DNA from: Sequoia sempervirens
Taxonomy: Eukaryota; Streptophyta; Pinopsida; Cupressales; Cupressaceae
Direction: 5' to 3'
DNA length: 64,000 nucleotides
NCBI GenBank assembly: GCA_007258455.2
Contig: VDFB02373365.1
Coordinates: 219,676,162 to 219,740,161, forward strand
This document shows positions 24,962 to 35,826 of the stretch, piece after piece (the stretch's first letter is position 1; every line of letters starts with the position of its first letter). The notes under the pieces were generated by a model. The model did not search any database. It saw only the letters and a list, made by a program, of their open reading frames with translations, and was not told the DNA's origin. Both the position numbers and the translations under genes were made by a program.

Positions 24962-27449
24962 ATAAGAACATTTCATAGTCAACCAAACAAAATTTTCTCC
25001 ATGATAGAGAAATGGCTAAAATGGTTCATTTGGACTACAGGGGCTATGATAGAACCAAGATTAAACCAATTTGGTATTAGGTTGCAGTGGTGTTGATGCA
25101 TTACTTCACTCTTGATGGAAAATATATGACACTATATGGTCATCACTTTGTGTTGCTCAACCACTTTCACCATGGTAAGCTACTGTCTTTCCCTTTTTAC
25201 CTATTGATGTCTCTGGAAGAGGGTATTTCAAATTTTAAGAAAAACACTAGAAATCCCTTTTTGCATGAAAGTTTGATGTTGCTTATTGTTGAGTTTATCA
25301 AAGAAAATTGCATTGTTAGAACCCCTCGGTCCCTTATTTCTAAGAAGAAGGGGAAATGAAGTGTGAAATGGAGGATTAAAGAAATTTAGGATTTGGAGGG
25401 TATAGAGTTGGAGGAGGAGTCAGAGGGCTAGTCTAATGGATATGCTACCAATCTGGATTACATGCCATCAACAGGTGGTGTTAATCCCTCAACTTCCAAG
25501 GCTAACCCATGTGCTAAATGCAAGTTGAAGGTGATGGAGGGTGTTTATGAGGGTTCTTCTTGTAGGAGGTCTAAGGATCGTACAAATGATGAGGATGATA
25601 AATTTGAGGAGGTGGCGGGGAATATTCAAGGTGATGATTCTAGGATTGGTGGGTCCCTTGTGATTGGTAAGAAGAATTCAGTGGTTAATCTGGAAGACTC
25701 TGCCCAGGTGTCTGCGTCGAAGGATAAGGGAAATTCCAAGCTTTTCTCTGAGGGTGTGCATGAGGAGGATCCTTCGGTTGGTTTGCACCAGGGCAAGGGT
25801 GTGTTCTGGAGAGTGATGGATTTTTCTCAGGTGTTGGGTTTGGTTAAAGAAGGGGTGGATATTTCTTTTAATCTACTTATGTGGCTAGTCCAAGAGGTGT
25901 AGGACCTCCACAACAAGCATGACACCATTTCCCATTGTAACATTTCTACTCTATGCAATCTTAAGGAGAAGGAGTCTATTTTTGGGCTTACCGGATCTTT
26001 AAATGCCAATTTAGGTTGTGTAGTGGATGAGCTTGCTAGTTGAAGAGTTATTATGGTCTAAGGGTGGCTATGTTGGAAAGACAGAACATGTAGCTTTGTA
26101 AGGATTCAGACATGATCATAAACATTAGCAAAGAGAAGTTGGAGGCCTCAGCTGAAGGTATGATTTTCCTCTTGTTAATCTGTCATAATAGTGGTTTACA
26201 ATTCCTGAGAGGAACGAATTTTAGCTTAAATAACATATTTTTAGAAAATATAATGATTTAAGCCTTAAAAAGTTCCATTTTAAGGATTCCAATTGAAGAG
26301 GGCTTGATCAAATCACCTTAGATCAAACCCCCTTGGATAGAACCTCGCTAGTTTAAAACCATACCTATAAATGCATCTCCTTTACACCTATCAAAATGTT
26401 GATAAAAAATCACTTTTGATTTAGCTTTTGAGGCATCAAATGAATTCATTTAAAATTTATTTGAAATTATTATTGTATTCCTCAAAACAATCTATCCAAT
26501 GAATATAATTTTAATATGTTTTGGTTTTGTTATGTATTTGTTTTTTAAGTTTTATTAAACATAGGTTTTTCATCGAAAATGAATTTCTTTGTTCTTCACA
26601 TGTGGAAAAATAGAAGATTATCAAAAAAAAATTGGAAAATATGAGTGCACCAGATATTGAGGTCCTTGATCCAACAAAAAAATAAAAATAAAATTTTGAC
26701 ATATACAAAAAAAGTTACGCGTTATACGGTCACGCTGTGTCTGAATTGTAATTGACTTTGAAACTTGATTAAAAAAAATATTCAATAAACTTTGAAACTT
26801 GATTAAGGAAAAAATATTGAATTAAAAACTATCTAACCAAGTGGAAGCACTAGATATTAGAGTTATAAATCTAAATTTGAAAGAATTAGAATTTTATCCT
26901 TCATGGAAAAAAATTTATGTGTTATACGGTGTGCGTCACTTTTTTAAAATGTTGTTTTCTCAAAAAAATCAATTTTCGTGCGAGATGGAAAAATAAGTGC
27001 AATTTGATTCCAAAAAATTTGAAAAAAATATTTTTACAATCTACAAACAAAATTTTATGAGACTCTAGTTTGCACCATGCACAAATTCCTCACGGTTTAG
27101 CCGCTATAGGTGCCAGAATGTCAAGATTTAGTTAAAAATAATAATTTTAGTGTCCAGTTTGGCCAAAATTTGTAAACCACTATTATGGGATCATGTTCAG
27201 AATCAGAAGGTGAAGGAATTGATTGGGAAGGGTATGTTTGATGACCATGTGGCTATGGAACATTGGGAGGATGGTGGGAGGTATGTGCATACTACCAATT
27301 TGGAGGTTGGTCCGAGTTTGCGTACTCAGAGTAAAACAAATAAAAGTAAAAAGGACCCTAGCTGAGATGTTGAGGAAATCATGGAGATGCATCAAAAGAT
27401 GGTGTCTAAGGATTTGGATAAGGAAAAAATTCTTAAAGAACTTCTCTAA
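24962..27449 (+). pseudogene. Retroposon ORF3, repeat copy 2 (no N-terminus)
   Basis: Carries the same conserved middle (LYGHHF, LLNHFHHGKL) and charged region as copy 1, but enters the frame at RDKNIS because the tandem unit begins inside the ORF. It shares copy 1's stop after the KPIW motif and is split by the same 1-kb insertion. It is open across the Lys-less junction that is a stop in copy 1 (near 23039), so 25462-25902 is a longer open stretch. Confidence 0.65.
26172..27200. mobile_element. MITE-like insertion in tandem unit 2
   Basis: 1029 bp, homologous to 23690-24686 and at the identical position of the unit. It has a small internal duplication around TTTGAAACTTGATTAA. The inverted repeats are conserved. 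Confidence 0.65.
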
Positions 27450-27460
27450 TGGTCATCACA

Positions 27461-28944
27461 AATTTTTTTACAGGGATAAGAACATTTCATAGTCAACCAA
27501 ACAAAATTTTCTCCATGATAGAGAAATGGCTAAAATGGTTCATTTGGACTACAGGGGCTATGATAGAACCAAGATTAAACCAATTTGGTATTAGGTTGCA
27601 GTGGTGTTGATGCATTACTTCACTCTTGATGGCAAATATATGACACTATATGGTCATCACTTTGTGTTGCTTAACCACTTTCACCATGGTAAGCTAGTGT
27701 CTTTCCCTTTTTACCTGTTGATCTCTGGAAGAGGGTATTTCAAATTTTAAGAAAAACACTAGAAATCCCTTTTTGCATGAAAGTTTGATGTTGCTTATTG
27801 TTGAGTTTATCAAAGAAAATTGCATTGTTAGAACCCCTCGGTCCCCTATTTCTAAGAAGAAGGGGAAATGAAGTGTGAAATGTAGGATTAAAGAAATTTA
27901 GGATTTGGAGGGTATAGAGTTGGAGGAGGAGTTAGAGGGCTAGTCTAATGGATATGCTACCAATCTGGATTACATGCCATCAACAGGTGGTGTTAATCCC
28001 TCAACTTTCAAGGCTAACCCATGTGCTAAATGCAAGTTGAAGGTGATGGAGGATGTTTTTGAGGGTTCTTCTTGTAGGAGGTCTAAGGATCGTGGAAATG
28101 ATGTGGATGATAAATTTGAGGAGGTGGCGGGGAATATTCAAGGTGATGATTCTAGGATTGGTGGGTCCCTTGTGATTGGTAAGAAGAATTCAGTGGTTAA
28201 TCTGGAAGACTCTGCCCAGGTGTCTACGTCGAAGGATAAGGGAAATTCCAAGCTTTTCTCTGAGGGTGTGCATGAGGAGGATTCTTTGGTTGGTTTGCAC
28301 CAGAGCAAGGGTGTGTTCTGGAGAGCGATGGATTTTTCTCAGGTGTTGGGTTTGGTTAAAGAAGGGGTGGATATTTCTTTTAATCTACTTATGTGTCTAG
28401 TCCAAGAGGCGTAGGACCTCCACAACAAGCATGGCACCATTTCCCATTGTAACATTTCTACTCTATGCAATCTTAAGGAGAAGGAGTCTATTTTTGGGCT
28501 TACCAGATCTTTAAATGCCAAATTAGGTTGTGTAGTGGATGAGCTTGCTAGTTTGAAGAGTGATTATGGTCTAAGGGTGGCTATGTTGGAAAGACAGAAC
28601 ATGTAGCTTTGTAAGGATTCAGACATGATCATAAACATTAGCAAAGAGAAGTTGGAGGCCTCAGTTGAAGGTATGATTTTCCTCAATCAGAAGGTGAAGG
28701 AATTGATTGGGAAGGGTATGTTTGATGACCATGTGGCTATGGAACGTTGGGAGGATGGTGGGAGGTATGTGCATACTACCAATTTGGAGGTTGGTCCGAG
28801 TTTGTGTACTCAGAGTAAAACAAATAAAAGAAAAAAGGACCCTAGTTGGGATGTTGAGGAAATCATGGAGATGCATGACAGGATGGTGTCTAAGGATTTG
28901 GATGTAGAAAAAATTCTTAAAAAACTTCTCTAATGGTCATCACA
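27461..28944 (+). repeat. Tandem unit 3 (1484 bp, no insertion)
   Basis: Third direct repeat, lacking the 1-kb insertion and continuing into the native 3' end of the retroposon (28945-29108). Confidence 0.9.
27476..28933 (+). pseudogene. Retroposon ORF3, repeat copy 3 (C-terminus uninterrupted)
   Basis: Same family as copies 1 and 2. Because the 1-kb insertion is absent, the C-terminal frame from 28625 to 28933 is open and reads KEKLEASVEGMIF straight into QKVKELIGKG, then a Lys/Asp/Glu-rich end. Stops remain upstream: after the KPIW motif, after SKKKGK near 27868, and one at 28604. It shows what the native C-terminus looks like. Confidence 0.7.
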
Positions 28945-29108
28945 TGGTGTGTATGTCTAATTTTTGTGTTGGCTATTTTAGTCTACCAATGGTCTGTTAA
29001 TCAATTGGATTTTTGTTGCTTTTGGGTGGGTAGTTAATTGTTTTATCCACTATCTTTTTTGTTTAGGGTTTCAAGTATCCTTCAAAACCTGTTTATCATT
29101 AATAAAAA

Positions 29109-29902
29109 AATATTATATTTTGAATAGAGTTTATTTTCTCTTACCACAAATTATACCTTCATTGCTATTTGGCATTATAAATTGACTGAAAAAATGACCA
29201 ATTTTTCATCCACATAGTGCTCTAATTGATAGTGAGGCGAGAATAAAAGATTTATTCTACAAAGGGTGTTAGTAAGCTATGTTTGTATTCTCCATTCCAT
29301 CTAATCCACTCAAGGTACTCATCTGGTATGCACTCAATCAAAAACTCAACCATCACAAGGCACTCAACCAACATGAGGCACTTGATCAAGACTGCAATTA
29401 AGTGAGGCACTCATATTTTTCTTGTGAGTGATACTAGAATGATAGATACATAGTCCTCCTTGTCTATAATGTGATATAACTTAAAATCTTTATCAACTGA
29501 CTAAGGATAATAAGCCTAATACATCATTGTAATGCCCTTCCCAAGATTAATCTAATGAAATGCTACAAAGTAACTAAGTAAGACGTGTAAGTAATAAAAT
29601 AGAATAATTAAAGATAAACTACTAAATTTAAAACTTGTTTAATGTTATGAATTAATAAAAAATAATGATAAAGTCTTGTGCACATATATATATGTTTAAA
29701 TCAAACATTATTGTTCCAAATTTACACTAATTGACAACATCATTTGCATTCATCTGAATGACACACAAGCATGAAACATATTGTTGACAAGGTTATCATT
29801 AAATATCCAAAGTAACATAATCTTCAAGAATATCCATATTAGTATTAAGACTACCTTTATTTGTTACCATTCCTATGGGTATTAACATTATAATAATACT
29901 AT
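29109..29902. repeat. Segmental duplication, copy A (second part)
   Basis: Aligns with 42484-43290 of copy B and ends abruptly at the LTR edge at 29903. Non-coding. Confidence 0.85.
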
Positions 29903-30835
29903 TGTAGACACGCAAAATTAGCATTATGCATAATCATATTCCATTCAGCAAATAAATCAAATTTATTTATCAATCTCCTAAAGTCGTCAGCTTAAATCAA
30001 ATAAATCAAACTTGATCCTATCATCATCCCTTTAAATTAAATAAATCAAAACTTTATTTAATCATATTACATCATTTTCTGATTTAAATAAATCAAATAT
30101 CCAAGTCCTAAAAGTAAAACTCACCTAATCATCATTAAGCTAACCTAATCCTAATTAGCCTAACCTAACCCACCCACTTGCATTCTCTAGATTTAGCCAC
30201 TTGCACAAATAAATCAATTTATTGATTTATTAAAACCCTCATTTTCACTCAACATGGTCCTCAAGTTTTAAAATCATGACAAGTTGATTTGTCCATCCAA
30301 CATTGCATTTATTGCTCTTTTTCTTGTCCCCCTCTCTAAATTTATTGCCAAATTTGAATTCAAATTCTCCATCTCATGGGAACACTTCCCAAATCTTGCA
30401 CATCCATTGGCCTATCACCATTCGACAAGTGTCATCTTCTCATTGGTGGATCTTTAGTCCCACATTCACCCATTTGGACAATCTCTCATCAATAAAATCT
30501 ATAAAAGAAGGCCTTAATCCTCATTCATCCATCCACAACTTTTATGCAAGGTTACTCTCTTGGTTTGAGAACTAATCTTGTTCTTCATCTCCATTGCATT
30601 TCATCATTTTAAGTTACTGATCAAGGATTGGGAAAGGGTCACTTGCACATGTGACACCAATCCACTATGGAATAGGTAATTGTTGTTGTTTTCATATTGC
30701 TTTTAGTTTTCTTTTGTCATGTATTGCATTTGGAAGCATCTACAAGGTATTTCATAGGAGTTATTTTGATAGATTTGTGAAGTACTAACCCATGTTTGAG
30801 ATGTTAGTATTTGCAGATTTAAAAAGATGCTCACA
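29903..30835 (+). repeat. LTR, plus orientation (933 bp)
   Basis: Begins TGTAGACACGC exactly where A/B homology stops and ends GCTCACA three bases before a PBS. The pentamer before it is ACTAT. U3 holds repeated AAATAAATCAA motifs (about 29950-30220), followed by a TATA box and a short R/U5. No partner LTR was found in the window. Confidence 0.75.
30500..30507 (+). promoter_or_regulatory. LTR TATA box
   Basis: TATAAAAG, about 340 bp before the LTR end, oriented with the PBS. Confidence 0.6.
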
Positions 30836-30838
30836 TTG

Positions 30839-30855
30839 TGGCGCTAGAAGGAGGG
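30839..30855 (+). other. Primer-binding site TGGCGCTAGAAGGAGGG
   Basis: Follows the LTR end by three bases. The same motif, mutated, occurs at 61451-61467 and 61354-61370 next to another LTR, which supports the PBS call. The tRNA partner is not assigned here. Confidence 0.7.
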
Positions 30856-33800
30856 CATATCGCTTGTGTTTCCATATTTTATGCATTAAATAGAAATATT
30901 CAATCTTTGTTTATGATCAAGCATCAATTTATATATCCTTCATTTCTTGGCATATCAGTGGGAATATAAAATCTTTGGCTTTTCTTAAAAGCATTAAAGT
31001 TTGAGAATACTTATTGATGCATGCTATTAGAATATCAAGTCTTTTAGTTCTATAAGTAGAAAACAATATCAAGTCTGTAAGATAATCTATAGATCTTCTA
31101 GTCTTATATGTCAGTAACTTCTTTTATGACAAAAAAAAAATGCATTTTAGTGAGATATATTATAATAACGATATTGGATTCATGACAGGTTCCTGCTCCA
31201 CTCAATACTTATTCAATGTGTTTATCACCATTGAGCTTTAGAAACCATTACATTTCGTTCTCTGTAACTTATTCCAACTTTGTGTGCATGTTTCTTTTTT
31301 CCTTCCTCTCTCCCTGCTTTGTCATGGATGTCGTTGTGTTCTCACGAGCGACATGCATAGGTCAATTTACCCGCATAGGGACTAGAGGTTGATAAAGTCA
31401 AAATAAATTTGCTGTTGAAGCCATTTTATTATCTTTAAATAGATTAAAAAAAATTTTATGCTATTCCAACTGAATAAAGAAATCGTACTTTTCACTTGTG
31501 AAATATTTAATCATTACAAAGATGTTCAAGTTACTGACTATAGCCTACTAACATACGACACAGTCATAAGAGAGAACAGAAATGATATGATAGTATGGCG
31601 ATAGGCCGGATAACTTATGTTTTAATCTTTACGTGGTAGCTGTGGAGCTGTGTCTCATTATCAACATGTGAGTGGGAGTAAATAGGAATTAAATGTTCTA
31701 TCTGCAAATCTTGATAGAGATTGGCATCCCCTGCCTAAGAAGATTGAGAACCGTCGAAGCAGAGATTGACAAGGGTTGTGGATTTGGTACATGAATTTTC
31801 ATCATAGCTTGACTGTCGCTGCCCACTTCACTTAATTCTTGCCTTGTAGTAGGGAGTATGAGTATTTTGCATGCTACCATGACTATGAGGACGACTATCT
31901 TCTTCGAAGCATACTCTCCTAAATAGCATTTAATGGAAGCATATTTAGTTTTGTCAATGCAGTCTATCAAAGACTCTCAGTAGAGGGCTATTATGCTCCT
32001 TCTTGTGGCCTTCCAAAGACTTCCAATTCACTAGGTTTTTCCTTGTTCTTATTCTATATCTTGACTGTAGAGAATAAAAATGATGATCGGTGAATGAATG
32101 AGAAGACTTACCCCACCATGTTTCTTTTCTACATACATGTTATCACTTGACATTGTGGAATGTGCTTTACACCTATCAAATGCGTTGCCTTGAGCTTTAC
32201 ACTTGCCAATTCCTTCACACTTGCCAACAATATTACACGTCTTCTTTGTGTTGACATTTTGGTGCAGGTGGAAGGAGCAAATTACGCTGACAGACTATTG
32301 ATGCGCCTTACTAAACTGCTAGGGTACTTACCTTAAATCTTCTTTGAATTACATTTGTGAAGTTCATTTATTATGCCTAACTATTGTGCAAACAGTAACA
32401 TTCGAATTTAGTGGAAATGGACAAGAACTACAAGAAAGTAACAATCACGTATTTTTTCTCAAAATTTGATACGTTGAAAGAATATTAAAATTTATCATCT
32501 ATCTCATTCACATTGTTGTTCGTCTTTAATGAATGTTGCACATAATAACGCGAAGAAGAGGACATATCAAATACTTTTGCCTAAAATCCTCTAAATTCCC
32601 TGTCCGCGTACAAAATAGCATTGCTGTAATTACAGACCATATCCCTCACATCCGTAGCCCCATACCTAATGCCATTAGTGTGCTGGAGAGGTTCGCGCAA
32701 GAGAATCATTCATATTAGAAAAAAAAATGTACCAACTATTGCCTGTGCACTGTGTTAATTTTACCTTGACTTCCGAGGTTTTGCGTGCAAGTTGAAGTAG
32801 CTTGTGTCTATGCATTCCCTATTTTCCTATTTCCATAGCTTTTCTTTTTAGGTGGCCTTCTTTAGAATAAAATGGCAATGGTGGTTACGATAAGAGGAGA
32901 GAAAGGAAACATCAGAAGGTGGTGTTGGATTATTTCTTCTAACTAAGAAGGGGTGAACCTTCAACCAATCAGCTCTATTACTTTCAAGTTGCTTCAATCG
33001 TCCATTCCTTTTCACCACTGGTGTTGGAGAAATTTTGTAGTTGAATTCGCGTGCCAAGCATATGGAAGGTGTTATAGCCATAGAAACAGTCAAACAATAA
33101 ATGCATCCCTTTAATCTGGCTGGATATGCTACTCAACATCGTAAGCTAAGCGCTTGCAAGGCTCTCAATGCTATTAAGAGAGTTGGTAGGCGAGTCACTA
33201 GAGTAAATGCAGCCTTTGATCAGAATATGTGTAATAAATACCAGCGACATGAAGATCATATCTTAATCCTCCCATGGTAGGATCTGTCATTCTCATTAAT
33301 GCAGAGCAGACTCGAGGCTTTCTTTATTTAATTTAATTATTGATATGATGAAGGCTTTAATCATTGACTTGTGTTAGTATTGCAGGTTGTAATCTTCAGT
33401 GAACCTCTAGCGGCAGGGAAAATGTGTTGATATATGTTCCATCATAAAGTCTCTTCCCTATTTTTGAAATATATATGCCTATCCAAGAAGATTTTGTTTT
33501 CTGACAAACCAGTGGGAGGAGTAAAAATATGCTAGTACATTGCTAACATATCTTTCTTTCTTTAAATTCATAATGTCTTCATGTTGAAGCTGCACAATAT
33601 GTGGGGGAAAGTCAAAAGAGAACATCAATATGCAGGGTAGGATTGACACACTTTTACAAATAGATCAGATCTTTCTAGAAAATGCAAAACCCTTGTTCAA
33701 GTATTGATTGATGTGGTTGATAGTAATAATGAGTTATTGACAAGGGAAGTTTTTTGTAAATTGTTTTGACTAAAATTTTCTTTGAAGTCTTTGGAATCAA

Positions 33801-35395
33801 GATCCTTACTAATGCTTCATCATTTGAAATCATTTAAGTCAATGCTTAAAAAAAACAAATTTAATTGGGTAACTTGATCTCACATTATTGTCTTTCTTTT
33901 TTTTTAGGAAGGGGGAAGTAATTTCAGTTACACGAGGAACTCACAACGTTGAAGCAATAGAAGAAATCTTTGAACGAATCTTGGAGTTAAAGAGAATTAA
34001 GCATCAAAATTGAAATTCACAAAGTGTTTTTAAACTCTTTAAAGGGATTCCATTTTATACTTTAGTTTTCTGTTTTAGATCAACTTAAAACCTTTTGGAT
34101 TCTAAAAATAACACTTCCATTTTTACGACAAAAGGATTAAAATGAACTTTAGGACACAAACCTACTAAAGTTGTTTTTTGGATTTAAAAAATTGAACAAG
34201 GAAATCTTCACACTCAAGTTTGGTGCTTTAAAATGAACTCATCATTGCTTTGAAGGCTAAAATGAACAAGTGTTTGAGTTGAGTGATTTTGTATTTGGTA
34301 CATTTTGAATGCGTATCCTCTCCCCTTGCACTTTGTGTGATCTAGGGTGCAAGAGAAACACTCAAAATGCATTTTATTGTTTTAAGTCACCTTTAGAGGG
34401 GCCTGCCTAAGAGACACATCTGAAAGGAGAACTCGAAGGTGACTCCAGCCGGTTTTTCATTCGGGCCAGTATATGAATGGATAAGACTAAACTGTCAAGT
34501 CCTCATGGTATGTAGGCCTTAGCCATACAGTGTCTTTCAGAATGGGGTACTACCATAAAACGTATAAGAGCCCCTAGTAGGATTGATTAAAGCCTTTAGT
34601 GGCTTGTTGGACGCTCGCAAGGTGCCATGTCCCCAATGTTGTGTCATTAAGAACCTTGTTTGTAGTAGCCATCTAGTCCATCTAGTGAGTTTATCAAAGT
34701 GGTGCATTGGAACTTAGATTCCAAGAAGTTACTTGCCATGTCTGATCTTGGTTGAAATATAGAGGTTAAGACTTCATTCTTAACATACCTTTATATTTTT
34801 CCCTTGGTTGCATGTAAAATCATCTCTTCTACGAAGGGCATGAGGCAAGCCCACTAAGAAAAATGTACAAATTGAGCTAGGATGTTACATTGCTTGTGAG
34901 TCAATTTGAAAACACAGTGTGTGATCCAAAACATCGAAACCAACATTCAACGAATCATCAAAATTGCAAACCCTTTAGGAGAGGCAAATATCCTTGAAAA
35001 AATTCACATGTTATTGCTTTCCCTTGGGATTCGTATCCTTAGAGGCTTCTAAACATTTGGATTTCATCTCAATTTGCTTCTACTAAAGTCAACAATAGGT
35101 AACTCTTGCCTCAAATTTCCTTGGTTTCTGCATAATACACTTTGTGGGATAAGGGGAAAGCTGAGACATTAGACATCTAGATTCAAAATCTAATCAAGAG
35201 CGTGTTTGTGGTAAAAATAATTCATTAAGCAAAGATTAAATCAATTGGACCCCACACATGTGCTTGGCATCTTTTGGTCATATGGTTTTCATGCAAACAT
35301 TGGTCTTTTGATTTTGAATTACTCTTAGAGAAAAGGCATCTTCTTCACTATCTTGGCCTAGTAAACAAGTCCTTCCTAGGTTCATTTAGGATCAC
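30856..35395. other. Non-coding spacer with possible exon relics
   Basis: No complete gene. Possible spliced-gene remnants on the plus strand: after a GCAG acceptor at 32270, a piece encoding VEGANYADRLLMRL; a piece near 33130-33240 encoding GYATQHRKLSACKALNAI; and, after a pyrimidine-rich acceptor ending at 33907, 35 codons beginning KGEVISVTRGTHNVEAIEE and ending in TGA at 34013. I do not recognise the product, and the pieces may not belong together. Minus-strand frames at 31698-31970 and 32848-33093 are open but unrecognised. Confidence 0.35.
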
Positions 35396-35620
35396 AAAAA
35401 CCAAATTTAAGGATCTGTACAATAGTTGGAAATGTAGAAAAATGGGACCACGTTTGTTTAAAAACTGACAAGTACATGGTAAGAAAGAGCACATTAAAAG
35501 TGTCATAACTTTGAAGGTTAAACGAGAGATCTGGGATTCCAAAACATCAACAGTAGTTGCATGTACACCATATTATCAAAATTTAAAAAAAATTATATTA
35601 AAATTTATATTAATATGTAT

Positions 35621-35826
35621 GGGAAGCGAAGTTGGCTTAGATCATGGGTTTGCTCCCCATTGGTTTTGGGTTCAACTCCACTCCCGGGTTTCCCTGGTTG
35701 AGACTGGCTTGCCAGTTGTTGGGTTCCCTTACAGGGGACTAGTCTCGCCTCACTCGCCCTAGGTATCCAAGATATGGGCTGTTGGGCCAATGGGCGGGAT
35801 CATGAACAAGAAAAGAAAAGAAAAAA
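35621..35826 (+). mobile_element. tRNA-derived SINE
   Basis: About 206 bp, GC-richer than its surroundings and absent from copy A. It starts GGGAAGCGAAG, has an RNA polymerase III box A-like TGGCTTAGATCATGGG (35633-35648) and box B GGTTCAACTCC (35669-35679), and ends in an A-rich AAGAAAAG repeat tail. Resemblance to the plant Au-type SINE is from memory of its layout. The target duplication is not clear. Confidence 0.8.

Larger units (their letters stand above)
24947..27460 (+). repeat. Tandem unit 2 (2514 bp)
   Basis: Direct repeat of unit 1, with the 1-kb insertion at 26172-27200. The junction with unit 1 joins the ORF3 stop region to the mid-ORF start of the next unit, as expected for unequal exchange or slippage. 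Confidence 0.9.
22207..29108 (+). mobile_element. LINE-like retroposon, 5' truncated, body tandemly triplicated
   Basis: Absent from copy B at about 42470. Plus-strand element that begins just upstream of its ORF3, runs through three tandem copies of a 2.5-kb block, and ends with GGGTTTCAAGTATCCTTCAA, then AATAAAAAAA. The same 3' end (GGGTTTCAGGTCCCTTCAAA) closes the independent minus-strand insertion at 48808-51342, which defines the family. Flanks are A-rich, so the exact target duplication (possibly AAAAAATA) is uncertain. Confidence 0.75.
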
